Assembly: GCF_000003195.3 (NCBI RefSeq)
Contig: NC_012872.2
Location: 57,393,695-57,457,694, forward strand
DNA: 64,000 nucleotides
Direction of reading: 5' to 3'
Source of the DNA: Sorghum bicolor
Lineage: Eukaryota; Streptophyta; Magnoliopsida; Poales; Poaceae
In this document: piece after piece, positions 1 through 10,021 of the stretch
Layout: every line of letters begins with the position of its first letter
Numbering within the stretch: position 1 is the first letter of the stretch
Program-made: the position numbers and the translations under genes
The notes under the pieces: model-generated
The model's input: only the letters and a program-made list of their open reading frames with translations
Told to the model about the DNA's origin: nothing
Databases searched by the model: none

Positions 1-2
1 TG

Positions 3-2036
3 CAGCGGCAGCAACCCCAGCCGGAAGAGCAACTGCTGCATCAGCAGGACGAGCAGCAGCAGCAGCTGGGGGGCCAAGAGAACGAGCCGCTCGAGTCCCC
101 ACCTCGAATTTTGGCCGGATCGGTGCCGCAAGCGTCGCAAGAGCCCGGCGATCAAGAAGGAGATTTGCCGGTGTACGGGCCTCCCACCCCAGCGTGGCTT
201 CTCCCGGGGGCGCCCGCCGCGATCCGGGCAGAGTCGGGTCGAGCGGACGGAGTGGTGGCGCTCGCCTGCATGATGCGCACCCCCACCGACCCCGAGTCCG
301 AGATCAAGAGGACACTCTACGGCATGGACGGGATCGCCCCAGGGTTCCTCCGGGAGCGGCGAGCGTGGGAGGACCGTTTTCCCTCTGAGGAAGACGAGAT
401 CGGATCGTCTGGGAGCAAGGACGGTACGTGGAAAACGGTGGATGACGACGGGCGGTTCCCTTGCCTCGCCGACCTGTTCTTGCGCCACGGGGGTTCTCTC
501 GAGACCGTCGAGAACTTTCTCCGCGGTGTCAAGGTGCGGGCCGATCGGGAGATGGAGAACTGGTGTCCCGACCGGATTCGTATCCGAGCTTCCAGTGACC
601 CGTCCGAGCCCAATATCTTCCTCGACGACAAGAAGGAGGTCGAGAAGTGGGAGCACGTCGAGGAGCTCCGCCTTTGGATGAAACATGTGGTGGGGCTCCT
701 ATCGGACGTCATCAATAACGGGCTTGGCCCAGCCTATTTTGTAAGCGTTTCTCGAGCTCCAATCTTGGTGGTGCTTTTGGGTTTCTATGTTCTAATCCCC
801 CTGACTCCTGATTCGCAGGATATGAAAGAGACCTCTCGCATCAAATCTAGCTTCATTCACGCCACGAGGGGCGGATGGGAGCAGCTTCCCCTCCTCAAGG
901 ATCAACTCCTCGAGTCGCAGGAAAAGCTGCTTAAAGCTTACAAAGATCTTATAGCACTCGAGGAGGAGAAGAAAGTGAGGGAGGCTGCTTTGGCCGAGGC
1001 CCGAGAGGTCTCGAAGAAGGCGGAGGAGGAGGCGGTGCGGCTACGAGAGCGGACTCTTACAGTCGAGGAGGCCGCGTCCAGAGCCCGGGAGGAGGTCCTG
1101 TCCCACAAAAGCGTCATCGCGGATCTGGACAAGGAAAAGGGCCTTCTCCAAACCGACTTGGACTCCCTCCGCGATACCTTCCAGAAGATGAAGGTGGCTT
1201 GCGTGGAAAATGAGGTTGCCAGAGGTGCCGCCGAGGACGCGAAGAAGAAAGCCCTCGAAGACCTCGAGATAGAGCGAGCTCGATCCCGCAGTCTCTCCGA
1301 CGACGTCGAGCGTCTGAAGGGAGAACTGCTGGAGAAGAGTGGAGCCGTCGCCCAGGCCGGCAGGGTGATCGAAGATCTCCGCGTCGCCAATACTGAGCTG
1401 GCACGCTCCAACAGAGAGATCGAGCGTGCCAATACTAGATTGGTCGGCGAGAACACGGCTCTAGAGGAGAGCATCAAAGGTATGTTTCCTTTGTCGAATT
1501 TCCTTTTCGAGGTGTGTTTGAGTCCTTTCTAAACCTTCTCTGTATTGGCGTTTATAGGGCTCAAGGACGAACTCCTGGCCGCCCAAGCCGAGGCTCGCAA
1601 CGCCAAGGCTCAGCTCGAGGCTGAGGTCGCTTTGAACCGTCGAGTGCGGACGGCGATAAGCGATCTCTCGACCTCTTGGGAGGTCGAGCCTATGGATGAG
1701 TCGAGGGAGGACGCTCGAGGCGACGCCCTGATCGACCAGTTGTGCTACATAGGCGCGACGCTGCGAGATCGGGTGCGGGATGCCCTCCACATCGGGGTGA
1801 AGCGGGCGATGGCGGTTGTCTGCTCGGGCTTCTCCTACGACATGGAGGTGGTGTCCCATGGCTTCGTCACCGACATCTCCAAGACCGACGCGGAGAACGA
1901 GGAGAGGCTCCATGCCTTGATCGACGACGCGGAGGCTCCTGGAGAAAGGTTGGCCAAGCTCTTCGAGCCTGAGGTGCTCCCTCCTGAGGCTAGCTCGGGC
2001 GGAGGTGAGGGTGGCGAGGATCGTACCATGGACTGA
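3..2036 (+). CDS. Antisense accessory gene of the gypsy element, coiled-coil protein, 5' partial
   Basis: The frame is open from the window edge (position 3) to a TGA at 2034-2036, but only if two introns are removed. Likely exons are 3-740, 819-1479 and 1558-2036. The introns, 741-818 and 1480-1557, are both 78 nt with GT...AG ends. The N-terminal visible part is rich in Gln, Glu and Pro. The middle has a conserved-looking globular stretch (around MKHVVGLLSDVINNGLGPAYF). The second exon is a long charged coiled coil (repeated EEEKKVREAALAEAREV-like heptads). The gene lies 3' of pol and points against it, the position of antisense ORFs in Tat elements. It resembles the C-terminal half of proteins called putative gypsy-type transposon proteins; that assignment is from memory. 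Function unknown; a structural or nucleic-acid-binding role is only a guess. The real start codon is left of the window. Confidence 0.7.
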
Positions 2037-2541
2037 GGCCTGCGAGCCTGCTCGGGGTGCCTGGGGCCCCTTGTATGAAATTTAGTTAATCCTGTTTCTA
2101 AGCGATACAGTATTTTTGTGGTTGTTTAAAGATTTTGTTTGTCTTTCCACTCGATGTTCTTTTATTTCTTTTGCGCCTACAAATGTGTTCCTTGTTCGAT
2201 TTTTCGTAAAAGACAGCTTCAATTGCCTCGAGGGTGAGGGAACGAGTAGAGTTTGCATAGCCCGGAGGCGCCTCGACTACTCGATCGTTCGAGGTTTATT
2301 AAGCAGGAAAGAGAGAAACTTTTTGGCTTTTTCGACGCTTGGGGAGGGGTCGTCCCTCTGGTAGCCCCCGAGGGGGTGCGGACCATGATGGGTCATGGTC
2401 GGCATCCCCTTTTTACGTCGAGACTATAACTCGTAACTATTTTCGGTACAGAAAGAAACTGCTCGAGGGAAAGACTTTATTTATTCATGCGTTCATTTAC
2501 AAAGTCTTCGTACAAAAAGTAGGATCGTAAGTCTAGGACTT
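2037..2541. other. Spacer between the convergent antisense gene and pol
   Basis: This 505-bp stretch separates the stop codon of the antisense gene from the stop codon of pol. It should hold the 3' ends of two convergent transcripts. No coding frame with family resemblance was seen. Confidence 0.5.
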
Positions 2542-5500
2542 CTAGGGGTAGAATCGACGTAGCTGTTCGATGTTCCATGCGTTGGTGAAGACTGCCCCCT
2601 TTTCGTCCGCCAATTTGTACGTTCCCGGCTTAAGGACCTCGGCCACCACATACGGACCTTCCCAAGGTGGGGTTAGCTTGTGGCGTCCTTGGTTGCTTTG
2701 CCGACGTCGTAGGACAAGGTCGCCTATGTTGAGGTCCCTCTTGCGCACGTGCTTGTCGTGGTAGCGTCGGAGTTTCTGCTGATATCTAGCAGAGTTGAGG
2801 AGGGCCATGTCTCGAGCCTCCTCGAGTTGGTCGACCGCGTTTTCTTGAGCTTCTTTGTTTGATTGCTCATTGTAAGCCTTGAGTCGAGGTGACCCATACT
2901 CGAGGTCTGTGGGGAGGATAGCCTCAGAGCCGTAGACCATGAAGAACGGGGTGTATTTGGTGGCCCTGCTTGGCGTTGTCCTTAGGCTCCATAGGACTGA
3001 GGAAAGCTCCTCGACCCATCTCTTGCCGAACTTCTTCAATCGATTGTAGATCCTCGGCTTGAGTCCTTGCAAAATCATGCCGTTGGCACGCTCAACCTGG
3101 CCGTTAGTTCGGGGGTGGGCTACTGCGGACCAGTTCACACGGATGTGATGCTGATCGCAGAAATCCAGGAACTTTCTGCCCGTGAACTGGGTGCCGTTGT
3201 CGGTGATGATGACATTGGGGATCCCAAACCGATGGATGATGTCGGAGAAGAAAAGGACGGCCTGCTCGGAGCGGATGTTAGTGATGGGCCGAGCCTCGAT
3301 CCATTTGGAGAACTTGTCGATCGCCACCAGCAAATGAGTATACCCTCCTTTCGCCTTTTGTAAGGGTCCTACTAAATCGAGTCCCCACACCGCAAACGGC
3401 CAGGTGATGGGGATCATCTGAAGAGCGTGGGCGGGCAGATGCGTCTGTTTGGCGTAGAATTGGCACCCATGACACGAGCGTACTAGCTCGATGGCGTCCG
3501 CCACGGCCGTTGGCCAGTAAAAACCTTGCCGAAAAGCGTTTCCTACAAGGGTTCGTGGGGCGGCGTGGTGGCCACAAGCTCCCGAGTGTAGGGCGTCGAG
3601 GAGTTTTCGGCCTTCCTCTATGGTGATGCAGCGCTGTAAGATCCCCGTCGGGCTCCGTCGATATAGCTCGTTGTCTTCACCGTAGATCACATATGATTTG
3701 GCCCGTCGAGCGATACGACGAGCTTCTGTCCTGTCTTCTGGCAACTCACCGCGGATAAGGCAGTCGAGGAACGGTGTGCACCAATCGAATGGTCGTCCCG
3801 GTCGTCGTTCTATTTCCATCACCTCTTCCTCCATCAAGAGCGCATCGACAGCATTGGTTGGTTGGGCGATGGTGACGTCGACGCCAGCCCCCGAGCCTAG
3901 GTCGACGGATGGCTCGTGTAGATCCTTTGAGAACGCATCAGGCGGCACTGTGCCTCTGGTAGATGCAATCTTGGCGAGTTCATCGGCTGCCTCGTTGTAG
4001 CGTCGAGCGACATGGACGAGCTCGAGGCCGTGGAATTTGTCTTCGAGCCGACGCACCTCCTTGCAGTATGCTTCCATTTTTGGGTCATGGCAGCTCGAGG
4101 CTTTCATTACTTGGTCGATGACGAGTTGGGAGTCGCCTCGGACGTCGAGGCGTCGGACTCCTAACTCGATAGCGATCTTGAGACCGTTGACGAGGGCCTC
4201 ATACTCTGCGACATTGTTAGATGCGGCGAAGTGAATCCTGATTATGTACCTCACGTGGACGCCCAAGGGTGAGATGAATAATAGGCCGGCCCCTGCCCCA
4301 GTTTTCATGAGCGACCCGTCGAAATACATTGTCCACAGCTCCGCTTGGACCTGAGTTGGGGGAAGCTGGGAGTCCGTCCATTCCGCGACGAAGTCTACCA
4401 GGGCTTGCGATTTGATGGCCCTTCGAGGCGCGTAAGTGAGAGTCTCGCTCATGAGCTCGACCGACCACTTTGCTATCCTTCCCGTGGCCTCCTTGCTCTG
4501 GATTATCTCACCCAAAGGGAAAGAAGAGACCACCGTGATAGGATGACCAAGGAAGTAATGCTGTAATTTGCGGCGGGCAAGGATTACGGCGTAGATCAGC
4601 TTCTGGATTTGGGGGTAACGCGCCTTGGTCTCCGAGAGCACCTCGCTGACGAAATAGACTGGCCTTTGGACCGGCAGCGCGTGACCCTCCTCTTGTCTTT
4701 CGACCACCACCGCCGCGCTGACGACCTGGGCCGTCGACGCAACGTAGAGGAGTAGAGGCTCCGCGGGTTGAGGTGGAACTAGGACTGGTGCCGAGGTCAG
4801 CGTCTTCTTCAGTTTCTCGAGTGCTTCCTCGGCCTCGGGGGTCCAAGAAAAGCGGTCGACTTTCTTCAGGAGTCGATACAATGGTAATGCCTTTTCTCCT
4901 AGTCTCGAGATGAAACGGCTCAGAGCCGCCAGGCACCCCGTGACTCTCTGGACACCCTTGATGTCTCGGATTGGCCCCATTTTCGTGATAGCCGAGACTT
5001 TCTCGGGATTGGCCTCGATACCGCGCTGTGAAACAATGTACCCTAAGAGCATGCCTCGAGGCACGCCGAAAACGCACTTCTCGGGATTAAGCTTGATCCG
5101 GCTGGTGCGTAAGCAGCTGAAGGCAACCTCGAGGTCCTGGATCAGGTCTCCTCGTTGCTTTGACTTGACGACAATGTCGTCGACGTAGGCCTCGACCGCC
5201 GAGCCTATGTGTTTGCCGAAAACGTGGAGCATGCAACGTTGATACGTGGCTCCGGCGTTTCGAAGCCCGAATGGCATGGTCACGTAGCAATACATCCCAA
5301 AAGGCGTGATGAAAGAGGTCGCGAGCTGGTCGGACTCCTTCATTTTTATTTGATGGTAACCGGAATAAGCATCAAGGAAAGAAAGGGTTTCACATCCCGC
5401 GGTAGAATCGACAATCTGATCAATGCGTGGTAATGGAAAAGGAACTTTCGGACATGCTTTATTCAAACTAGTATAATCAACACACATCCTCATTTTCCCA

Positions 5501-5769
5501 TTCTTTTTCTTAACTAATACAGGGTTCGCTAACCAGTCAGGATGATGAACCTCCTTGATGAATCCGGCCGTCAAAAGCTTGTGGACTTCCTCGCCAATGA
5601 TCTTGCGCTTTTCCTCGTCGAATCGGCGCAACCGCTGCTTCACTGGCTTGGAACCGGCTCGAATCTCCAAAGAGTGCTCGGCGACTTCCCTTGGTATGCC
5701 CGGCATATCCGAGGGACTCCATGCAAACATATCAGCATTCGCACGGAGAAAGTCGACGAGCACGGCTTC
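2542..5769 (-). CDS. Pol polyprotein: reverse transcriptase, RNase H, integrase
   Basis: Replication enzymes of the gypsy element, open for about 1075 codons after the UAG that ends gag-protease. Numbered from a GTG at 5763, RT covers about residues 60-240, with YVDD at 193-196. A first RNase H-like connection region (about 330-430) has lost its expected acidic residues. A second RNase H (about 475-600) keeps DGS (D482), AEYE (519-522), RGDS (D544) and D594. Integrase starts with an HHCC zinc site (H726, H732/H733, C764, C767) and has D796, D855 and E891, a DDX35E spacing. The C-terminal end carries a GPF/Y-like PPWEGPYVV module. No internal stop or frameshift was seen, so the frame looks recently active. 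There is no ATG of its own; expression probably depends on UAG readthrough from gag, or on a related full-length copy. Confidence 0.93.
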   Translation of the reverse strand, partial: EAVLVDFLRANADMFAWSPSDMPGIPREVAEHSLEIRAGSKPVKQRLRRFDEEKRKIIGEEVHKLLTAGFIKEVHHPDWLANPVLVKKKNGKMRMCVDYTSLNKACPKVPFPLPRIDQIVDSTAGCETLSFLDAYSGYHQIKMKESDQLATSFITPFGMYCYVTMPFGLRNAGATYQRCMLHVFGKHIGSAVEAYVDDIVVKSKQRGDLIQDLEVAFSCLRTSRIKLNPEKCVFGVPRGMLLGYIVSQRGIEANPEKVSAITKMGPIRDIKGVQRVTGCLAALSRFISRLGEKALPLYRLLKKVDRFSWTPEAEEALEKLKKTLTSAPVLVPPQPAEPLLLYVASTAQVVSAAVVVERQEEGHALPVQRPVYFVSEVLSETKARYPQIQKLIYAVILARRKLQHYFLGHPITVVSSFPLGEIIQSKEATGRIAKWSVELMSETLTYAPRRAIKSQALVDFVAEWTDSQLPPTQVQAELWTMYFDGSLMKTGAGAGLLFISPLGVHVRYIIRIHFAASNNVAEYEALVNGLKIAIELGVRRLDVRGDSQLVIDQVMKASSCHDPKMEAYCKEVRRLEDKFHGLELVHVARRYNEAADELAKIASTRGTVPPDAFSKDLHEPSVDLGSGAGVDVTIAQPTNAVDALLMEEEVMEIERRPGRPFDWCTPFLDCLIRGELPEDRTEARRIARRAKSYVIYGEDNELYRRSPTGILQRCITIEEGRKLLDALHSGACGHHAAPRTLVGNAFRQGFYWPTAVADAIELVRSCHGCQFYAKQTHLPAHALQMIPITWPFAVWGLDLVGPLQKAKGGYTHLLVAIDKFSKWIEARPITNIRSEQAVLFFSDIIHRFGIPNVIITDNGTQFTGRKFLDFCDQHHIRVNWSAVAHPRTNGQVERANGMILQGLKPRIYNRLKKFGKRWVEELSSVLWSLRTTPSRATKYTPFFMVYGSEAILPTDLEYGSPRLKAYNEQSNKEAQENAVDQLEEARDMALLNSARYQQKLRRYHDKHVRKRDLNIGDLVLRRRQSNQGRHKLTPPWEGPYVVAEVLKPGTYKLADEKGAVFTNAWNIEQLRRFYP

Positions 5770-5772
5770 CTA
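5770..5772 (-). other. In-frame UAG separating gag-protease from pol
   Basis: On the minus strand the frame reads GAC CCC AAA TAG GAA GCC GTG CTC, with coding similarity continuing on both sides without a frame change. This is either a suppressible stop controlling the Gag:Pol ratio or a single disabling mutation. Confidence 0.9.
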
Positions 5773-8700
5773 TTTGGGGTCGAGGTCGGTGCTGATCGTC
5801 AGCACCTTGCCGTCGGAGTTGTTGGGGTCGAGCGGGATCTTCTTAGTTCCTTCCGCCGCCTCGAAGCTGCCCGCATGACGTTTAGGTTCTGGAGCCTCAG
5901 CGGCCATGGCTTCGAGCTTCGCAACGAGCTCGGTGGAGCTCTCGACTGCCTCCCCGTACTCGACGCACTCGACGTCGCACTCGTACGCGTGCTCGAAGGA
6001 GGAACTGACGGTGATGACGCCTTTGGGACCAGGCATCTTGAGCTTCAAGTATGTGTAGTTGGGTATAGCCATGAACTTGGCGTAGCCCGGGCGCCCGATG
6101 ATGGCGTGGTACGTGCCTCGGAACCCGACCACCTCAAAGGTGAGGGTTTCTTTCCTGAAGTTGGCCGCCGTGCCGAAGCAGACCGGTAGGTCGATTCGAC
6201 CTACTGGCAGTGCCTTTTTCCCTGGTACGACGCCATGGAAACCGCCGGCGCTTGGCTGGAGACGTCCTCTGTCGATGCCGAGGAGGTCGAGGGTCTCGAG
6301 ATAGATGATGTTGAGGCTGCTGCCGCCATCCATCAGCACTTTCGAGAGTCGGGTGTTGACGATGATGGGGTCGACGACGAGCGGGTAGGCGCCTGGGGCG
6401 ACCACTTTGTCGGGGTGATCTTCTCGGTTGAAGGTGATGGGAGTGCTTGACCAGCTAAGATACTGGGGCACCGCCATCCTTGCTGCAAAGACTTCGCGGC
6501 GCTCCCTCTTGCGTTGCCTCGTGGTCAACTGAGTCGAAGGCCCGCCATAGATCATGTAGCAGTCGTGGACGGCGGGGAAGCCGTCGTCATCTTTGTTGTC
6601 CTCCTTGCCGCCAGCCTTCTCCTTCTTGGAGTCATCACGCGCATCTTTTTTGAATCCCTGACCGTCGAAATGCTTTCTCAGCATGCGACAATCCCTGAGT
6701 TTGTGGTTAGCGCCTCCCTTATGGTAAGGGCACGGCTCCTCCAACATCTTGTCGAAGATGCCTCCCTCTGGAGGGCCTCGCGGCTTCTTTCGATCCATCG
6801 TGGCGACGAGGTCGTCGCCCGAATCTCCCTGGTGGAACTGCCGTACTTTCTGCTTCCTTTTATTTTTCTTGAGGCCTCGACTGGAAGTCCCATCTTCGTC
6901 GACGGGCTGCTTGCCTTTTCTTCCTTCTGAGCTGAAGAAGGCACCGACTGCCTCCTCCCCTGCCGCGTAGTTAGCTACTACGTCCATCAGCTCGTCGACG
7001 GTCTGAGGTCGATTGCGGCCTAATTCCCGCACCAAGTCTCGACTGGTGGTGCCTGAGACAAACGCCAAGATGACGTCGTGGTCGGGGATGTGTGGTAACT
7101 CAGTGCGCTGCTTCGAGAAGCGTCGAGCGTACTCCCGTAAAGTCTCCCCCGACTTCTGTTTGCATTTGCTGAGGTCCCACGAGTTCCCTAGCCGTATATA
7201 GGTCCCTTTGAAATTACCCTCGAAGACTCTGACCAGGTCGACCCAGTTGTGAATCTGATTGGCCGGGAGTTCCTCGAGCCATCGACGGGCGGTGTCGGAG
7301 AGGAAAAGGGGTAGCTGTCTGATGATGGCTCGATCATCTCCCCGAGCACCTCCTAGCTGACAAGCCAACCTGAAATCGGCCAGCCATAGCTCTGGCTTGG
7401 TTTCTCCATTGTACTTCGCGATGCTGGTTGGGGGTCGGAATGGACTGGGCAGGGGCGTGCTGCGAATCGCCCTGCTGAACACCCGCGGGCCCGGAGGTTC
7501 GGGGGCCACCCGGTCCTCGTCGCTGTCGTACCTCCCGCCGCGATGCGCGCTATAACCACGTTCTTCTGCGTCTCCGTGCCGGCGGCGTCTATTTTCTTTG
7601 ACGTCGTGTCGCGCGTCGTGTCGACGTTGATTGTCGGCGGGGAGGATGAGAGCGGTCTTTCTACCTCGAGGGGGAGGTTGTTGCTGGACAGACATTTCCT
7701 CTTCGATTAGAGGCTGTTCGTTGCGCTTCTCTGTGGCAGCTCCTCGTCGTCGAGATGCCGAACTTTCGGCTTGTTGAACTGCCGCCACCTGGAGCAACGT
7801 CTGAACTTCATCTCGAATTCGTCGGGCCTGGGAATTCGATGGTTCTGGCATGTTACGCAGCAACATCGTCGCTGCCACTACATTCTGGCCTGCTCGAGGG
7901 AAACGGCTGACAGGTTTCTCCGCCTCCGTGTCACCGACGATCTGTCGGTGTACCTCTCGAGCGCGTCTGCGGACACTTCCGCCTGGCGGGTAGGGCAGGT
8001 CTTGTTCGAGGATTCGCTCGAGCAGGACGAGGCGCTCGCGATCTTCGTCGAGCTTCATCTTGAGCTCCCGCAGCTGCGCGAGCTGCGCAGTTCTATCTTC
8101 CTGAGGAAGAGGGTCGAACCGTCCGTCGTTCCCAGGCGTCCTGGGGTCTTCTTGCGCCGCGGGGGCTCGTCCACCCGCAACAGCATCCTGTGTCTCGTCG
8201 GTGGTTTCTGCCGCTCCGTCGAGGTGATAGCATTCCCTCGTGGGGTCATAACTGTCCGTCTCGGAGTCGGAGTCCGGCTCGGCAGTGTGGAGACATTCAC
8301 GTCCTTTCTCCAGCCATCGCTGCCTGAGGGAGGTGATCGAGTATCGTCCGGGGCCTAGACGGCGGAGGCCTCGTACTCGGGAAAGGCCCGGCAGTTCGGA
8401 CGTCGGCCGCTGCTCTTTGGAACTACGTGGAATGACCATTGGTCTTTCCACGTATGTCTGAGCGTTTGGGCATATCGTCTTGGCGAGCGATGCCGCGGCG
8501 TTATCCAATCCGAACGGCAGTGCCGTCCTTGGAGAGGACAACCCGCGTGGAGGTAGCCTAGCTGCGGTGGGGGAGGGTGCGCAAGACGAGTCTCCCCCCG
8601 TCGTCGCGTGGTGTTGAGTCGTCGCGCTTGTTGCTCGGTCAGACGGCGCTGCCGACCCGTGGCCCGCATCCTGCCTTGCACGAGTTGTTGGTCGTGCCGA

Positions 8701-8922
8701 AGCAAGGGGGCCGTGGTGGTGCTGCCCGCGCCTCTTCTTAGGCGGGGAGGCGTGGTGGTGAGGGCGTCTTGGAACCTTCAACCGTGCTGGCGTAACGCGG
8801 ACTCCTCCTGGTCCTTTGATCGAGAGCAAGATCATGTCGTAGCCGAAGCCCGTAGACATGAACTCGAGACTCCCAAACCACATCACCATGGAGTGCGGAA
8901 GCGGCGAGGCAGGAGTAGCCAT
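5770..8922 (-). CDS. Gag-protease polyprotein of the gypsy element
   Basis: Encodes the particle protein and retropepsin of the element. The open frame extends upstream through the PBS into the LTR (to 9060), so the first ATG compatible with a leader is taken at 8922-8920 (protein starts MATPASPLPHSM), giving about 1050 residues. Numbered from there, the N-terminal 480 residues are low-complexity, basic and Arg/His/Pro rich. The retrotransposon capsid domain lies about 500-660 (ELWLADFRLACQLGG, LREYARRF). A zinc-binding motif of C-x2-H-x5-H-x4-C type is at C731, H734, H740 and C745. The protease active site is DGGS at about 865, where the usual motif is D-T/S-G. The frame ends at the UAG at 5772-5770. 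A shorter start further in cannot be excluded. Confidence 0.88.
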   Translation of the reverse strand: MATPASPLPHSMVMWFGSLEFMSTGFGYDMILLSIKGPGGVRVTPARLKVPRRPHHHASPPKKRRGQHHHGPLASARPTTRARQDAGHGSAAPSDRATSATTQHHATTGGDSSCAPSPTAARLPPRGLSSPRTALPFGLDNAAASLAKTICPNAQTYVERPMVIPRSSKEQRPTSELPGLSRVRGLRRLGPGRYSITSLRQRWLEKGRECLHTAEPDSDSETDSYDPTRECYHLDGAAETTDETQDAVAGGRAPAAQEDPRTPGNDGRFDPLPQEDRTAQLAQLRELKMKLDEDRERLVLLERILEQDLPYPPGGSVRRRAREVHRQIVGDTEAEKPVSRFPRAGQNVVAATMLLRNMPEPSNSQARRIRDEVQTLLQVAAVQQAESSASRRRGAATEKRNEQPLIEEEMSVQQQPPPRGRKTALILPADNQRRHDARHDVKENRRRRHGDAEERGYSAHRGGRYDSDEDRVAPEPPGPRVFSRAIRSTPLPSPFRPPTSIAKYNGETKPELWLADFRLACQLGGARGDDRAIIRQLPLFLSDTARRWLEELPANQIHNWVDLVRVFEGNFKGTYIRLGNSWDLSKCKQKSGETLREYARRFSKQRTELPHIPDHDVILAFVSGTTSRDLVRELGRNRPQTVDELMDVVANYAAGEEAVGAFFSSEGRKGKQPVDEDGTSSRGLKKNKRKQKVRQFHQGDSGDDLVATMDRKKPRGPPEGGIFDKMLEEPCPYHKGGANHKLRDCRMLRKHFDGQGFKKDARDDSKKEKAGGKEDNKDDDGFPAVHDCYMIYGGPSTQLTTRQRKRERREVFAARMAVPQYLSWSSTPITFNREDHPDKVVAPGAYPLVVDPIIVNTRLSKVLMDGGSSLNIIYLETLDLLGIDRGRLQPSAGGFHGVVPGKKALPVGRIDLPVCFGTAANFRKETLTFEVVGFRGTYHAIIGRPGYAKFMAIPNYTYLKLKMPGPKGVITVSSSFEHAYECDVECVEYGEAVESSTELVAKLEAMAAEAPEPKRHAGSFEAAEGTKKIPLDPNNSDGKVLTISTDLDPK

Positions 8923-8960
8923 CCGGAAAGTGGTGGGAAATCGGTGAAAAACACGCAGGG

Positions 8961-8978
8961 CCCCTACCTGGCGCGCCA
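8961..8978 (-). other. Primer binding site of the gypsy element
   Basis: The minus strand reads TGGCGCGCCAGGTAGGGG, two bases after the LTR terminus (ACACCGACA). It is the expected 18-nt site complementary to a tRNA 3' end. In Tat elements this class is usually assigned to tRNA-Arg, but I could not check the tRNA. Confidence 0.85.
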
Positions 8979-8980
8979 AC

Positions 8981-10021
8981 TGTCGGTGTTTTATCCCCCG
9001 GGGGGTCACACCAACGAGTAAATTTGTATGCGTGCTCCCCTTTTCCGGATGGTGATGCAAGAAAACGCAGAGATTTATCCTGGTTCAGGCAAGAGAAGGC
9101 CCTACGTCCAGTGGGGGGGGAGAGTTTGTATTATCTTGCACCTAAGTGCTTGTACAGGGGTGAATACAAGCGTGGAATGAAATGAGTCGCTCTACTACGC
9201 GTGTGAGTGTGGCCTTGTGTCCTAGTGTTGTTTTTTTTCTTCTATTCCTGAGTCTCTCCTTTTATAGCTCCAAGGAGAGACACAGGGTACATGCGTAGAC
9301 GTTTAGAGTAGGGGTCGTTAGCCGCATGGAGCGCCGACCTATTCGAGGTTCCTGTGCAGCATGGCCTCGAGCCGTCCCATCCTGATAGCCCGGTGATGAT
9401 TACGCGTGCTCCTGCGTTCTGCCCTGGGTGCCGCCTTGCACTGTTTCTGGGATCGCATGTCTGTACGATACGGCGGCGAATTCGGCAGGGTAGCTGTAGT
9501 GTCGTCAGTCGACGTCCAACTTATCTCTGGGAAGGGACCCTGTTTGGTCGAGGGTCGGACGCCACGTACTGGAGCGCCGACCTCGGGTGTCTCGAGGGTG
9601 TCTCGGTTAGGCGCTCCATCCTGGTTTCCTGTGTCCCGACACACCCCGGGTCGTCCGGTAGGAAAGCTGCAAAAAGGTTGATGGGACGGAAGCCTGTTCC
9701 CTATCACGCCTCCCGTGACCTGTGCGTTAGGTGGGGAAGCATCGGGCATACTTAATGCTCCGGCCCGCGTGCGTGTGTCAGGCGGCGGGTGGCGTCCTCG
9801 CGCTCGACGCCCTCCGGTTCGCATGAGGCTGTTCCGTATTCGACGGTAACTAACGCTTGACGCCTGATCGATTCGCTCGACGCTATTTCCGTCTTCGAGG
9901 TTGCGGCCGTCGATAGCGGCGCATACGCGAGATTAGAGCGTCGAATTGGGGGTCTCGACCCGCGTACGGACAATCTCGTAATGCGTATCGCTGAGGGTAC
10001 CCCTTACCGATACCCTCGACA
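8981..10021 (-). repeat. 5' LTR of the gypsy element
   Basis: In element orientation the LTR starts TGTCGAGGGTATCGG at 10021 and ends ACACCGACA at 8981, about 1041 bp, with TG...CA termini and a short TGTCG/CGACA inverted repeat. The right boundary rests on the terminal repeat and the typical grass-gypsy start (TGTCG..G..GGGGTACCCTC), because the partner LTR is outside the window. Confidence 0.8.
9258..9266 (-). promoter_or_regulatory. TATA box of the gypsy LTR
   Basis: The minus strand reads GGAGCTATAAAAGGAGAGAC, a strong TATAAAAGG box inside the LTR and upstream of gag. Genomic RNA would start roughly 25-35 bp further on, near 9225-9235. Confidence 0.7.

Larger units (their letters stand above)
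1..10021 (-). mobile_element. Ty3/gypsy retrotransposon, Tat-like, 3' end cut by window edge
   Basis: This is a near-complete LTR retrotransposon read right to left. In element order the window shows the 5' LTR (10021-8981), a tRNA primer binding site (8978-8961), gag-protease (8922-5770), pol with RT, two RNase H-like regions and integrase (5769-2542), and a spacer followed by a gene on the opposite strand (2036 to beyond position 1). The 3' LTR and its polypurine tract must lie left of position 1. Integrase after RNase H marks Ty3/gypsy. A second, archaeal-type RNase H plus an antisense 3' gene point to the Tat lineage of grass elements. Only one side of the target duplication is visible; the bases outside the LTR are GTACC (10022-10026). 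Confidence 0.93.
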
